Shown here: positions 32,218 through 44,067 of the stretch, in pieces
Layout: each line of letters starts with the position of its first letter
Position numbering within the stretch: the first letter of the stretch is position 1
Assembly (NCBI GenBank): GCA_963691705.1
Contig: OY829537.1
Location: forward strand, 75,103,352-75,167,351
Reading direction: 5' to 3'
From: Viola odorata
Lineage: Eukaryota; Streptophyta; Magnoliopsida; Malpighiales; Violaceae
Length of the DNA stretch: 64,000 bases
Notes under the pieces: generated by a model
Databases searched by the model: none
The model's input: the letters and a program-made list of their open reading frames with translations, nothing else
Told to the model about the DNA's origin: nothing
Translations under genes and position numbers: made by a program

Positions 32218-34156
32218 CATTGTCAGTGTAGAAGGTGTGAAGGTTGACGAAGAGAAGGTCAAGGCGATCAAGGAGTGGCCGACCCCAAAAAGTGCGAGTG
32301 ACGTGTGCTCATTTCACGACCTTGCGAGTTTTTACAAGCAGTTTGTTAAAGATTTTAGTACAATTGTTGTGCCTTTAAATAAGCTAACTAAAAAGAATGT
32401 TCCTTTTCAGTGGGAGCAACCGCAAGAAGACGCGTTTCAAATGCTTAAGGATCGCTTATCTTCGGCGCCTGTCTTAACCCTACCAGACTTCGACAAGGCG
32501 TTTAAGGTGGAGTGCGATGCGAGTGGACTCGAGATTGGTGCTGCTCTTATGCAGGAGAAGTGGCCCATAGCCTACTTCAGTGAGAAGTTGAAGGACACTC
32601 AACTTCAGTACCCGACGTATGACAAGGAGCTCTATGACCTTGTGCGCGCACTTGAGGTTTGGCAGCATTACTTGATGCCGCGTGAGTTTATTATCCACAC
32701 GGATCACCTTAGCTTGAAGTATCTCAAGGGACAAGGTAAGTTGAACAAGCGCCACGCGACTTGGATGGAATTTATTGAGTCTTTTCCCTACCATATCCAA
32801 TACAAGCAAGGTAAGGACAATGTAGTGGCCGATGCACTATCATGAAGGTATGCTCTTATATCATCTCTTAGTGCTAAGGTACTTGGGTTTTCACACATTA
32901 TTGAACTTTACCCTACTAATTCTGATTTTGGTGAGATATATGACACATGCATGACTAGGTGCGAATCTGAATTTTATAGACATGAGGGTTATTTATTTAA
33001 GCGCAAATGCTTGTGTGTACCTATTTGTTCATTACGGGAATTATTTGTGCAAGATTCACATAGTGGTGGTTTAATGGGACACTTTGGTGTGACTAAGACT
33101 CTTGATGTGCTTAAAAATCATTTTTATTAGCCCCATATGAAGCGCGACGTGGTCCGCGTCATTGCTAAGTGTCTAGTGTGCCGAAAGGCCAAATCTAAGG
33201 TGGCCAACCATTGCGAGTACATGCCGTTACCCGTACCTTCCCATCCTTGGACCGATCTGTCCATGGACTTTGTCATAGGATTGCCTAAATCGAGGGGAGG
33301 AAAGGATAGTGTTTTTGTGGTAGTTGATCAGTTCTCCAAAATGTCACACTTTATTCCTTGCACCACAACTAATGATGCAACTTGCATCGCTGACCTTTTT
33401 TTTAAAGAGGTAGTGCGCCTACATGGAGTATGTTTGAGTCTAGTTAGTGATCATGACAGTAAGTTCCTTAGCCATTTTTTGAGGGTTTTGGGGAAGAAGT
33501 TAGGTACCAAATTGTTATATTATACCTCTTGTCATCCACAAACCGATGGGCGAACGGAAGTGGTTAACCGAACATTAGGGTCCTTATTGCGTACTTTGGT
33601 TAATAAGCATGTGTCTACTTGGGTTGATCTATTGCCATTAATTGAGTTTGCTTATAACCGTGCGATTCATTCCAGTACTAACTATTCACCTTTTGAGATT
33701 GTGTATGGCTTTAATCCATTGACACCTTTGGATTTGACCCCTTTGCCTCTAAGTGATGTTTCTAGTCTAGATGGTGCGAAGAATAAAGAGTTGGTGAAGA
33801 AGATTCATGAGCAAGCTAAACGCAACATGGAACGGATGAACGCGAGGTTGGCGCTTAAGAGGAACTAAGGAAGAAAGACGGTTTCCTTCAACGTTGGTGA
33901 TTGGGTGTGGCTGCACTTATGTCGGGAATGGTTTCCAGCCCAACATCGTGGAAAGATGTCCGCAAGAGGCGACGGTCCATTCTAGATTGTGCAGAAGATC
34001 AAAAATAGCGCCTACAATCTTGACTTACCTTGTGAGTATGGTTCTGTGAGTGCCACTTTCAACGTTTCTGATTTAACGTTCTTTGATGTAGGTGATGTTG
34101 CTGATGTGACTGATGATGGAGCGGATTTGAGGGTGAATCCTTTCGAAGGGAGAGGG
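32218..34156 (+). pseudogene. RNase H and integrase of element III
   Basis: The phase resumes with [20 protein letters not shown]. RNase H motifs follow ([59 protein letters not shown]). The integrase has an HHCC finger (MGHFGVTKTL ... CLVCRKAKS) and the core D, D, E ([37 protein letters not shown]). Stops occur near 32842, 33128, 33866 and 33983. The C-terminal part (AYNLDLPCEYGSVSATFNVS) ends in RVNPFEGRGNDANP, after which the frame crosses into the LTR. Confidence 0.88.
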
Positions 34157-35066
34157 AATGATGCGAATCCTGTGCCTTTACCACCAACCGGACTGATGAC
34201 TCGCGTGAGGAACAAGGAATTGCAAGCGAAGCTATCATAACTTATCTATAAGGAGCTACAGTGTGAGACACTCATCGAAGAAGTTGTGTTGCGCGAGAAA
34301 TATCCGCGTCTTGTGATGCTCCTTATGGCCTAAAGCACAATAGAAATAGTGCTTGGCGTCATAACGCTAACCACTGGAATGGGGGAGCAAAATCGCACAA
34401 TTTGGGCAAATTGAGGCAGAGCTTAGCGTCATGACGCTAGCTACTGGAAATCGAGCAATTGGAGGCAGTGCTTGGTGTCATGACGCCAACACCTTAGCGT
34501 CATGATGCTAACCCCTAGAATGATTTTTGGCAAGAGTGATTTCCAAGCATTCCGACGTGCACAATTAAATTCAAGGATCGTTCCAGTTGTGCAAGTAACT
34601 ATTTTAATTAATTAAATTAGTTTTAGATGTATTTATAATTGGTTTAGTTAATTAATTAGAAGTTTAATTAGAAGTAGGACTTGTAATAAAAGTCTAAACT
34701 GTAGTAAGGTTCCTATTTAAAGGAACTGTCATTTTCTTTTTTTTTTAATCAAATTCAGAGAGAATTTTTCTCAATTGTTCTTCGTGAACCTTATTCCTTC
34801 TTGAGTCCGAGCACTCAAGTAGACTAGCAAGTAAAATTCAAAAGTTCATTCATTGATTCATTTACCCTAGGTTGATATTCACAAGTTGAATATAGGTCTA
34901 GAATTCGATCAAGAACCTCACTTTAATCGATTAGGTTGGTTAACAGAGGTTGTTAACAGGTCTAAGTTCGTCAAGATCGAGTTATCTATTTCCGCATCGA
35001 AACCCAATCCCTTGAACAATGATCATAAGTACGAAATACGCATCCTACGCAGGTAGGATCGTATCA
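34157..35066 (+). mobile_element. Putative 3' LTR of element III (about 910 bp)
   Basis: The end GTAGGATCGTATCA at 35066 is directly followed by Athila coding sequence. The proposed start TGATGCGAATCCT (34157) roughly mirrors that end and coincides with the LTR start position in D and E relative to the NPFEG motif. About 27 codons of pol lie inside it. A TATTTAAAGG box occurs near 34713. Without a 5' copy the start is inferred. Confidence 0.55.
34354..34510. repeat. Four 16-bp palindromes TAGCGTCATGACGCTA in LTR of element III
   Basis: Copies at 34354-34369, 34424-34439 (perfect palindrome), 34473-34488 and 34495-34510, each with zero to three changes from the consensus. The core CGTCATGACG holds two inverted TGACG motifs, the known core of TGA-class bZIP binding sites. 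They lie 200-350 bp upstream of the presumed TATA box. Confidence 0.85.
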
Positions 35067-36478
35067 TGTACCCACAAAATACATGTGGAAAAGGATAAGA
35101 AATCTATAAGACAACCTAGAGGAGATTAAACCCTCCAATGATGGAAGTTGTTAAAAAAGAAATCATTAAACTACTTGATGTTGGGGTTATATACCTAATT
35201 TTTGACAGTGCTTGGATGTCTCATGTGAAGGTGGTACCAAAGAAAATAGGTATTACAGTAGTGGAAGGAACGGATGGAGCTAAGCGAACCACCAGGGTGC
35301 AAAATGGATGGCGAGTCTGCATCGACTACCGTAGGTTGAACATGGTAATGAGGAAGGACCATTTCCCATTACCCTTCATAAACCAAATGGTAGAGAGGTT
35401 AATAGGGAAGTCACACTACTGTTTCCTAGATGAATATTCAGGTTTCCATCAGATCCCAGTGGCCCCCGAGGATCAAGAGAAGACAACATTTACTTGCCCG
35501 TTTGGAACGTTTGCCTATAGACGCATGCCATTTGGCTTGTGCAACGCACCAACCACATTTCAAAGGTGCATGGTGAGCTTGTTTTCTAAGTACATGGAGA
35601 AGAGCATTGAGGTGTTCATGGACGATTTCATCGTATACGGTGATAATTTTGATCAATGTCTCTTTAATTTGCAAAACATTCTTAAACGGTGTATTGACAC
35701 AAATTTGGTTTTAAATTTTAAGAAGTGTCATTTTATGGTAGACCAAGGCATTATCCTTGACCATGTGGTTTCGAAGAAAGGAATAGAAGTAAACCAGGCC
35801 AAGATAGATGTTATTAAAAACTTACCTTACCCCTCATGCTTGTGTGAGGTTAGAAGTTTTCTTGGCCATGCTGGTTTTTATCGCAGGTTCATTAAGGATT
35901 TCTCGAAGATTGCAGAACCAATGTCTAGATTGTTACAAAAGGACATGGAGTTCAATTTCGATGAGCCTTGTTAGAAAGCTTTTGATGAGCTGAAGTTAAA
36001 GCTGATATCAGCACCAATAATACAGGTGCCAAACTAGAGCCTGCCCTTTGAATTAATGTGCGATGTAAGCAATGCGGCTGTTGGTGTTGTTCTTGGGCAG
36101 AAACAGGGTAGAGATCCACATGTGATCTACTACGTCTCCAAAATGCTAGATGAGGCCCAAAAGAATTACACGACAACTGAAAAAGAATTGTTTGCCATAA
36201 TCTTTGCCTTGGATAAATTCAAATCTTATTTATTAGGTACTAAAGTTGTTGTGTATTCTAACCATGCAGCACTAAAATTCCTCTTGGCCAAGAAAAAGGC
36301 CAAGCCCAAAATGATACGATGAGATTCTTCTCTTGCAAGAATTTGATCTTGAGATCAAAGACAAGAAGGGAAGAGAGAGCCTTGTAGCTGATCATCTCAG
36401 CAGATGCCTGACAGAGGGAAGTTTAGAACCGATGAGGGAGGAATTTCTGGATGAACACCTTTTCTTGGTCTAGGCAGC
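35067..36478 (+). pseudogene. RT and RNase H of Athila element IV
   Basis: The frame shows the Athila signature set: PKKIGITVVEG, RVQNGWRVCIDYRRLN, RKDHFPLPFINQM, FTCPFGTFAYRRMPFGLCNA, and FMDDFIVYG as the catalytic box (MDD) near 35620. RNase H follows (MCDVSNAAVGVVLGQK, NYTTTEKELFAIIFALDK, HAALKFLL). Breaks include stops at 35972 and 36036 and a frameshift at about 36320, before the DHLSR motif. A stop at about 36472 ends this part. Confidence 0.9.
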
Positions 36479-37747
36479 GAGACCCTGGTATGCTGAAATT
36501 GTTGATTACGTGGCCACAGCTAAACATCATGGTGACTTGACGACCCAAGAAAAGGTAAAAATCAAGCATGACAGTAAGTACTACATCTGGGATGAATCCT
36601 ATCTACGGAGGATAAGATCAGATCAATTGCTTAGGAGGTGTGTACCTCATAATGAAATCCCTTCCATCTTGAACTTTTGTCATTTATATGCATGCGGTGG
36701 ATATTTTGGGGCTAAAAGGACAAACCTAAAAATTCTTGAGTCTGGTTTCTATTGGCCAACTATTTTTCAAGATAGTTTTCTCTTTTGCAAAATGTGCCTC
36801 GAGTGTCAAAAAGTGGGTAACATAAGTGCTAAAAATCAAATGCCAATGACTTTTATTATTTCATGTGAAATATTTGATGTGTGGGCCATTGATTTTATGG
36901 GACATTTCTAAATTTCATTTGGCAATTGTTGCATACTGTTGGTTGTAGATTACATTTCTAAATGGTTAGAGGCGAAAGCCGCTAAAAAGGATGATGCTAG
37001 AACTATTGTTTCTTTCATTAAGTCTAACATTCTTAACAAGTATGGTGTTCCTAGAGGGATCATTAGTGATTGAAGAACTCATTTCTGTAATAGGATTGTT
37101 GAATCTTTATTTAGGAAATACAACATCACTTATAGAGTATCAACAGCCTATCACCCACAAACAAATGGCTAGGCGGAAGTGTCAAACCAAGAGGTAAAAT
37201 CAATCTGGGCCAAGACAGTCAGCCCAGAAAGGCGTGACTGGAGCTAGAGATTAGATGACACGCTGTGGGTATATAGGAGAACCTATAAGACACCAATCGG
37301 GATGACGTTGTACAAGCTAGTGTATGGGAAGGCTTGTCACCTACCCGTAGAGATGCAGCATAAAGCATATTGGCCAGTCAAGAATTGTAACATAAGCTAC
37401 GATGAAGCTGGAGAGGCGAGGAAACTACATATTCATGAGCTGGAGGAGTTGCACAATCAAGCTTATGATAACCAACTCATTCAGAAAACCAGGATCAAGA
37501 ACTACCATGACAACAAAATTATGAAAAAACCTCTCCTTGTGGGGAAGAGGGTCCTTCTCTTTAATTCTTGATTTTAATTATTTCCTAGTAAACTTAAAAT
37601 AAAATGGGAAGGGTCATATACCGTTATTAATGTTTACCCACATGGTGCAGTTGATATAAGGAACTAGAAGACAGGAGTTATGTTTAAGGTGAACGGACAA
37701 CGATTAAAGCCATTTTTCGAAGGATTTCCATAAGAGAAGAGAAAGGA
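36479..37747 (+). pseudogene. Integrase of Athila element IV
   Basis: Zinc-finger residues (HLYACGGYFGAKRT ... CKMCLECQ) precede the core: WAIDFMGHF, GVPRGIISD and AYHPQTNG, each followed or preceded by stops (36910, 37070, 37169). The C-terminal region (GMTLYKLVYGKACHLPVE, KRVLLFNS) ends near 37732 with LKPFFEGFP. Conserved Athila phrases make the assignment secure, while at least five stops show it is dead. Element E follows directly. Confidence 0.87.
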
Positions 37748-38552
37748 TGATGCAATCCAGCCTCATTTTAATGAGTCGGATCATGTCTAAAGATCTAGCT
37801 TGAGTTACCCGATAAAACTCGATCAATTATAGATAAGAAACGCAAGAATCAGATATGGAATTGGAGAAAAACGCAACGGAATTTTAGAGAATGAAGATGA
37901 ACGAAATTCTAGAAATTAAAGGAAGATTTGTGGATAGAAATTCAATTGGAATTGATCAATCAATAGGCAAGCATTCAAATCACATTATAATCAATCATCC
38001 ACCAATGGAAATCCAAGGTATTCAAGCAATCAAATATTCCCAAATATTCATTCAATCCAATACAAAATGAAATTAAAGAGTTAGAGATTAAAAGGAGTTT
38101 TACTTGTAATGGATCAAAAAATCTCCAAGGCTTGATCCTCACAAGTTGAGTTCTTGGTGTTTAGAGTGAGGAATTCTCTCAAACTCTAGTAATAAACACT
38201 TGGCAAAAACTAAGGAAGAAAAATGAAGAAGAAAGGTATTTATACTAAGTACAAAAGGCCTTAAAACCACTCTTCTCGGTAGCCAAAAATGTCTCTAGCG
38301 ATATACCGTTAAGAGCCTAACGGTATACCGCTACCTTTGTTCCATTTTAGTGAAAATCGGCCATTTCCTGGCGGTATGCCGCTAGGTGCAGTCTTCATGG
38401 CTGTCTTGGGCAAGTCGCGGGAAAATCTCAGCCACGCGGGTGGCCTCGGGTTGGCATGGATCTTGCCTACTTTTGGTGACCCCGGGCATATCTCTCGACC
38501 TCCGAATGTGTGCTCTTTCATTGCCAAAATGAAGCTAAGCGTGATCGTATCA
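37748..38552 (-). mobile_element. 3' LTR of element E (copy C1)
   Basis: 805 bp, minus orientation, TGATACGATCAC at its start (38552) and GGATTGCATCA at its end. A minus-strand TATA box (AGTATAAATACC) lies near 38240. The open frame from the internal region continues into it to 38309. It contains the palindrome cluster at 38296-38387. Confidence 0.85.
38296..38387. repeat. Three 16-bp palindromes TAGCGGTATACCGCTA in LTR of element E
   Basis: Copies at 38296-38311, 38318-38333 and about 38372-38387, with one or two changes each. The first two also form a hairpin with 16-nt arms (15 of 16 paired) and a 6-nt loop. Copy C2 has the decayed equivalents near 50276-50365. Confidence 0.85.
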
Positions 38553-39466
38553 TCACCTTTCCCTTCGAAAGGATTCGTCCTCGAATCCATTGCTTTGAGT
38601 TTGTCGTCGTGACTTAGGCGCACACAACTCAACATTCCTTGCAAGGAGCACATCACTAGAACTTTATGATGTTGGCTAGGAATGTAGCAAAGGAAAGGAT
38701 CCTCATAAGCACCGAAATCCTTGACCAAACCCATAGGAAATTTCTGCAAAGGAGAATCAAACATAGAAAAGAAGGGATCATCCATGTTAGAATACAAGAT
38801 ATTCTCGTTATCCCTTTCCCCACTCTTTTCATTATCCGAATTACTATCTTCAAGTTCAAACAAAGGGTTGTCAAAACCTTGAAAGATATTTAGCTCAATG
38901 TGATCACCCGATTCATTTCCAAGGTTACATCTACTCTCAATGGCACGCTTACTCTTTTCACTCCCCAATATAACCCTCCCAAATTTAAACAACTAGTTGA
39001 CAAAAACATCAAACACATCTAGCCCCACGTGTTTACCCGATTCACTCCCTAGTGTTTCGTGGCACTCACCCAACTCATTCCCAAGTGTTTGGTTTCACTC
39101 ACCCAACTCATTCCCAAGTGTTTGGTTACACTCACTCTTAATTGTCTCTCCATTCATCTCACTAATAAGGTGCTTAACCATCTCATTCTCAACACATTCA
39201 TTAAGTGCTTCATCCTCAAGTCTGCAATTCTCACTCTTTAACACAAGATTTTCAATCATATTATCTCCAATCAAATCACAATCAACAAATAACTTTGGCT
39301 TACTTGGACCATCTTGTGGTGAGCTACTTCCTTGCCCCATAAGAGACTCATGAGCTTCAATTCCATTGGCGAATCGGACCATGGAATGTAAGGTTGAAAG
39401 ATCATGAGTGAGAAGTCGACGTTTAATCCTTTTGTTTAACCCATCCACAAACATGTTTATGATCAC
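38553..39466 (-). pseudogene. C-terminal ORF of element E (novel, replaces pol)
   Basis: Minus-strand frames 39466-39095 and 38992-38309 read as one protein broken by a stop or shift near 39060-38995. It starts inside gag (FVDGLNKRIKRRLL, STLHSMVRFANGIEAHE), continues through an acidic region with repeats of TLGNELGE (34-bp DNA repeats at about 39055-39130), and ends MDSRTNPFEGKGDDTI at the LTR edge. No RT, protease or integrase motif is present. Function is unknown; it may be a Gag extension. Confidence 0.55.
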
Positions 39467-39767
39467 ACTCTTCTTCTTGGATATAAGTCTTGATTAGTAA
39501 GTCATCGAACTCATTAAAGTAAGCTCTTACGAATTTAGACCCTTGTCGAATAGAAAACAATTCATTTTCTAACCCCCGTTGATAGTGTGAGGGTACAAAA
39601 CATTTACGCATTACTCGTCTCATTTCAGCCCAAGTAGCGATTGGTTCTACCCATCTCTTTTCTCTTCCCCAACTCATATGGTACCACCAATTATAGGCAT
39701 CGTCGTCAAATGTCATGATAGCAAGTTTGACTTTCTTGCTCTGGGACATTTGGTGACATTCGAACAC
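39423..39767 (-). pseudogene. Gag core of element E
   Basis: The minus-strand frame has DDDAYNWWYHM, EPIATWAEMRRVMRKCFVPS, HYQRGLENELFSIRQGSK and VRAYFNEFDDLLIKT, the standard plant Ty3/gypsy gag core, close to the gag type of element III. A frameshift near 39440 separates it from the downstream ORF, and another near 39790 separates it from its N-terminal part. Element D is inserted upstream at 39905. Confidence 0.82.
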
Positions 39768-39904
39768 TCGTACAAGGTGGTATTCTCATTCTACAAACTC
39801 CGCTGGAGAGGATATTCCTCTAAAGAGGGGAAGTTGAAATTGTCAATGGCGAGAAGTGGTGTGGTCTTGATGGTTGCGACCACTAGTAGAGGGGCCATGG
39901 CCAA

Positions 39905-40927
39905 GGATAAGCTCCGGCTTCCAAATGGAAGAAACCGAGCTTGGAACTTCTTGGAGGATCTAGCTCAGAGCTGCAAGCACAAGAAGAGACAAGAAAACGA
40001 ACAAGATAGATGGATATAAGGAAGGAGTTAGGCAGCGGAAAAGAACATTAAAAGAAAGGTGGCTCGGCCAACCATATAAACTTGAAATTAAAGTGCGGAA
40101 TTGAAGAACAAGAAATTAAAGGTGGCTCAGCCAACCATGTGCTTGGAATTGAAGTGCGGAAGGTAAGTACAGAATTGAAGTGCTAGAATGTAAAGAGAAG
40201 GTGGCAAGGCCAACCATGAACATGAAAGTAAATGACAGAAATTTAGATTACGGAAATGTAAATAACTTGAATTAGAAGCTTGAATTGAAATGACTGAAAT
40301 TTAGATTCGAGATTGGAGATTAGAATTTGAATTGGAGATCGAAAGATAGACTTGGTGATTGGAAGATTGAAATGGAGATTGGAAGGTAGACTTGGAGATT
40401 GGAGGATTGAAAGCTTGAATTAACTTAACTTGAAATTGAAATTACAATACTGAAATGTAAGAAACAATAAGCTTGCCATTTTCATGTTTGATCAAAGTCT
40501 CCCTTTGGAATGAAATGAGCTAGCTATTTATAGAAAAATTACATAAGTGAGCGGTTGCTACAGTAACTTCGTTGCTACAGTAGCTTCGTTGCTACAGTAG
40601 CTCCATCCGTCACAGTGACTCCGCATGCTACAGTGACTTCGCTCTGCTACAGTGCTCCGTAAATAGTAACTTCATATATATTTTGAATTTTTGATGGTTT
40701 CAAAGATGGTGGAAATGCTTGTTTTGGGGCCCGGCTTGAATGGAAACGTGCTCCAAGGGCGTGTGACCATTTCCTCAAGGCGGATGGATGTGGGATCATC
40801 AAACGTGCTTGTGCGGGTATGACCTAAAAGGTATGTGATCATCTCCAAGGTCATGCTATTCATTATGACCAATCCTCGTGGCATCATGTCTTGCTCTTCG
40901 ATTTCTAAGGGAGGCGTGATCGTATCA
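39905..40927 (-). mobile_element. 3' LTR of element D (D1)
   Basis: 1,023 bp. Minus-strand start TGATACGATCACGCCTCCC; the end reads GGAGCTTATCC where D3 has TTATCA. TATA box CTATAAATAGC (minus) near 40535. Contains the TGCTACAGT repeat cluster at about 40552-40660 and about 75 codons of coding tail at its start. Confidence 0.82.
40552..40660. repeat. GCTACAGTAGC-type repeats in D LTRs
   Basis: About six units of 15-20 bp containing GCTACAGT, several as the near-palindrome GCTACAGTAGC. The same array recurs in D2 (about 41712-41829, inverted) and D3 (about 44717-44845) with unit gains and losses between copies. Confidence 0.85.
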
Positions 40928-41437
40928 TCACCTTTCCCTTCGAAAGGATTCGTCCTCGAATCCATAGCTTTAAATCTTTCATCATTTGGAGAGGAAATTG
41001 GTGCATGCGTTTGAGCACACCATTGTTGAGCAATTTTGCTTCCTACGCCTCCTAAGGTTGATGGTTCGAAATCATCTTCTTTCCTTTGAATTTCCTGCAA
41101 GGAAGGCACACAAACTGTAGGAAGAGAATTATTAATTTTAGCATTAGCTAATTGATCCTCATTGCTCAAAGGCAAGCCAATTGGATCAATAGCTTTCACA
41201 ACTCCCTCTTGCATATTCTCTTCACTTTCTCTCAATTTTTCTGCACTTTTCTTTAGCTCATTCTCAATATTTGTGACCTCAATCACATACTCATCTTCTT
41301 TCTTTTCTTTCTCTCTCTCCTTTAGCTCAAGGTGACCGAAATATTTGCTAGGTGGAGGGCCTAAGATAGAATTGGTTTGGATTGGTGTTTTCTTAGGTGG
41401 AGGGCCTAAAATGGAAGCACTTCATTGTGTACAAGGA
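40672..41437 (-). pseudogene. Coding tail of element D running into its LTR
   Basis: The minus-strand frame starts in a charged region (LKEREKEKKEDEYVIEV, upstream of the methionine at 41286). It contains IENELKKSAEKLRESEEN, then AMDSRTNPFEGKGDDTI at the LTR boundary, and continues 70 more codons inside D1 to 40672. The tail has no stop in any of the three LTR copies. A 47-bp spaced duplicate of TAGGTGGAGGGCCTAA lies at about 41350-41412. No pol motif present. Confidence 0.55.
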
Positions 41438-42313
41438 TGATACGATCACGCCTCCCTTAGAAATCGAAGAGCAAGACATGGTGCCACGAGGATTGGTCAT
41501 AATGAATAGCATGACCTTGGAGATGATCACATACCTTTTAGGTCATACCCACACAAGCACGTTTGATGATCCCACATCCATCCGCCTTGAGGAAATGGTC
41601 ACACGCCCTTGGAGCACGTTTCCATTCAAGCCGGGCCCCAAAACAAGCATTTCCACCATCTTTGAAACCATCAAAAATTCAAAATATATATGAAGTTACT
41701 ATTCACAGAGCACTGTAGCAGGCGGAGGTACTGTAGCAGAGCGAAGTCACTGTAGCATGCGGAGTCACTGTGACGGATGGAGGTACTGTAGCAGCGAAGC
41801 TACTGTAGCAACGAAGTTACTGTAGCAACCGCTCACTTATGTAATTTTTCTATAAATAGCTAGCTCATTTCATTCCAAAGGGAGACTTTGATCAAACATG
41901 AAAATGGCAAGCTTATTGTTTCTTACATTTCAGTATTGTAATTTCAATTTCAAGTTAAGTTAATTCAAGCTTTCAATCCTCCAATCTCCAAGTCTACCTT
42001 CCAATCTCCATTTCAATCTTCCAATCACCAAGTCTATCTTTCGATCTCCAATTCAAATTCTAATCTCCAATCTCGAATCTAAATTTCAGTCATTTCAATT
42101 CAAGCTTCTAATTCAAGTTATTTACATTTCCGTAATCTAAATTTCTGTCATTTACTTTCATGTTCATGGTTGGCCTTGCCACCTTCTCTTTACATTCTAG
42201 CACTTCAATTCTGTACTTACCTTCCGCACTTCAATTCCAAGCACATGGTTGGCTGAGCCACCTTTAATTTCTTGTTCTTCAATTCTGAATTTTAATTTCA
42301 AGTTCATGGTTGG
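41438..42313 (+). mobile_element. Inverted, truncated LTR copy D2
   Basis: It begins TGATACGATCACGCCTCCC at 41438 and follows the D1/D3 LTR sequence in the opposite orientation for about 876 bp. Similarity stops in GGTTGG near 42313, where D gag coding sequence starts. The last about 160 bp of the LTR are missing. The open tail frame (41397-41693) is intact. Confidence 0.8.
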
Positions 42314-42546
42314 ATTTGGATTGGAAGGGTCATGGCGCTAGGAGTGGTAGGAATTATGGAGGTTGGAACTATGGTGCAAGGAGAAGTCGGAGCTATGAGG
42401 GATTCGGTTGGTTTACCAATGGCCATTATCAAATCCTGGAACATCGTTTGGAGTGAGGTGGAGAGTGAGGTGGAACAGTCTCTGATAAACTGTTTCGTGG
42501 CCATTATTTCAGCATGCCTTTGTTCTGCGATACTCGCGTCCGACAT
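42314..42546 (-). pseudogene. Start of gag of element D
   Basis: The minus-strand frame MSDASIAEQRHAEIMATKQF is the expected first gag product after the leader; it is cut by the D2 junction. The rest of gag is missing. A similar helical start is common in plant Ty3/gypsy gag. Confidence 0.5.
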
Positions 42547-44067
42547 GATGTAATTTGTACCTGCACACTCAATTAAACGTTAGAAAAATTTAAACACTCC
42601 CTCACGTGTTTAATCTCTCGTGTTTATCACTCTCAAGTGCAGCCTTACAAACTCACAATGCTTCACACAAAGATGGGTGGGACAGAAATGAAGGAAGAAA
42701 GAAGAAGATGTTTGGTCTTCTTTCTCTCTCTTTTTTTTTTTTTTTTTTTTTACTTTGAGAATATATATTTTTTTGTTTTCTTTTTATTTTTTTTATTTTT
42801 ATTTTTTTTTAAAGTCTTCAGAGAAGATATTTGGGGATATTGATTGGAGCAAATGAAGGAAGACTTAGACTTTGAAGATATATTGGTTGATACTCCTAGA
42901 TTTTAGGAGAAAAGAAGATATGGTAAGACTTTGTGACTTCATAGACTCTTGACTTGTGTACCCCAAGAGGACTTCTGATACAACACCTTGAACACAAAGA
43001 TAAAAGACTCTAGAAGCAAAAGAATGACTCCAGATGAAACAAGACTCAAGAATACACTTGCTGAAATTTACTTGATTCTCACTGTGAATAGTGACTCCGA
43101 ATTTGTGTTTTGTATTTTCATGGACAAGTGTTTAAGACTCAAGAATTTGTGGACACAAATAAGAAAAGATTTAGAGGTTGTAAGTCAGAAGGGTAGAGTG
43201 TATTCTGTTTTTAAAGACTTACACACTTTTTTTTTTTTTTTTTTTACCAAGGGTAGGTGAAAGAAGACTTTTGTTGTTCTTACTTGTTACCTTTCGATGC
43301 ACAAGACTTTTGTGTACCCTATTGATTGTGTTTGACTCCCATGATTTGCAGAGCTCAAGGTGGATACAAGAAGGGTTAATTCAAGTTCTTATGCAGACTT
43401 TTGTGTACAATTGCAAGACCCACGTTTTCTACCCTTGAATGGAGGAAAAAAGTAGATATGTATTTGACTTGGTGTATTCTTATCTCCACAAAAATTGACT
43501 TGTGTACCCCAAAAGGACTTCTGATACAACACCTTGGAAGACTCAATTATGAATGGAAGAAGATTAAAATGTGACCTTAATTCATATTCTCAACTGGTGA
43601 GAGCAAGAATGACTCAAAGACTCAATGAACACAAAACTGTTTTTTTTTTCTTTTCTGGACAGCTGTGATGGTAATGGCGTTTGTGACACTGTAAAAATAG
43701 TAAACGACAGAATTATAACTTGATATTTGAGAGGGATATGCCTATGGCATGGAACTACAACTTTCAATAAGGGAAGAAAATAAAATTTGGATGGGAAGAC
43801 GATCAAAACTGACGAAGAACACAAAGACTATTTTTCCCGAGTGAAATCTGCATACCTTTCTGTTTTGAATTATTAGACCACGATTTACTCCGAATATCAA
43901 GAAGATTAAAGAACAAAAAATGTTACCCACAAATGGAAGTTTGTTGACACAAAATTTAAGATTTTTCTGAGTAGGGGAACATATGAAAATTGGACAGACA
44001 CGAAGATGAACTTAGACTGGACTGGAATGAAGAGCAACTCAAGAACGGCAAGAGCTCAGCTACCACT
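42547..44067 (-). other. Leader of element D with primer-like site
   Basis: About 1.5 kb between the gag start and LTR D3. The primer-like site TGGTAGCTGAGCTC (minus) is at 44052-44065. It contains T-runs at 42729-42751 and 43228-43245, and a 40-bp direct repeat (TTGTGTACCCCAAGAGGACT and following) at about 42951-42990 and 43497-43535. Frames here are fragments of low-complexity sequence and not supported as genes. Confidence 0.6.

Larger units (their letters stand above)
11441..35066 (+). mobile_element. Ty3/gypsy retrotransposon, chromovirus-like (element III), split by II and F
   Basis: Plus-strand pieces in order: Met-tRNA-like primer site and leader, gag with zinc knuckle, protease, linker, RT, RNase H, integrase, and a 3' LTR ending GGATCGTATCA at 35066. 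The pieces are separated by element II (14185-29672) and LTR F (30727-32217), both with exact target duplications, so they were once continuous. No 5' LTR was found: the sequence before 11441 does not resemble the 3' LTR. The 3' end abuts Athila coding sequence, showing III was inserted into element IV. Confidence 0.85.

Noticed and set aside
41397..41693. Independent gene on the plus strand
   Set aside because: It is the LTR-internal coding tail of copy D2, identical in kind to those in D1 and D3.
42637..43260. Phenylalanine-rich open frames
   Set aside because: They are translations of T homopolymers in the leader of element D.
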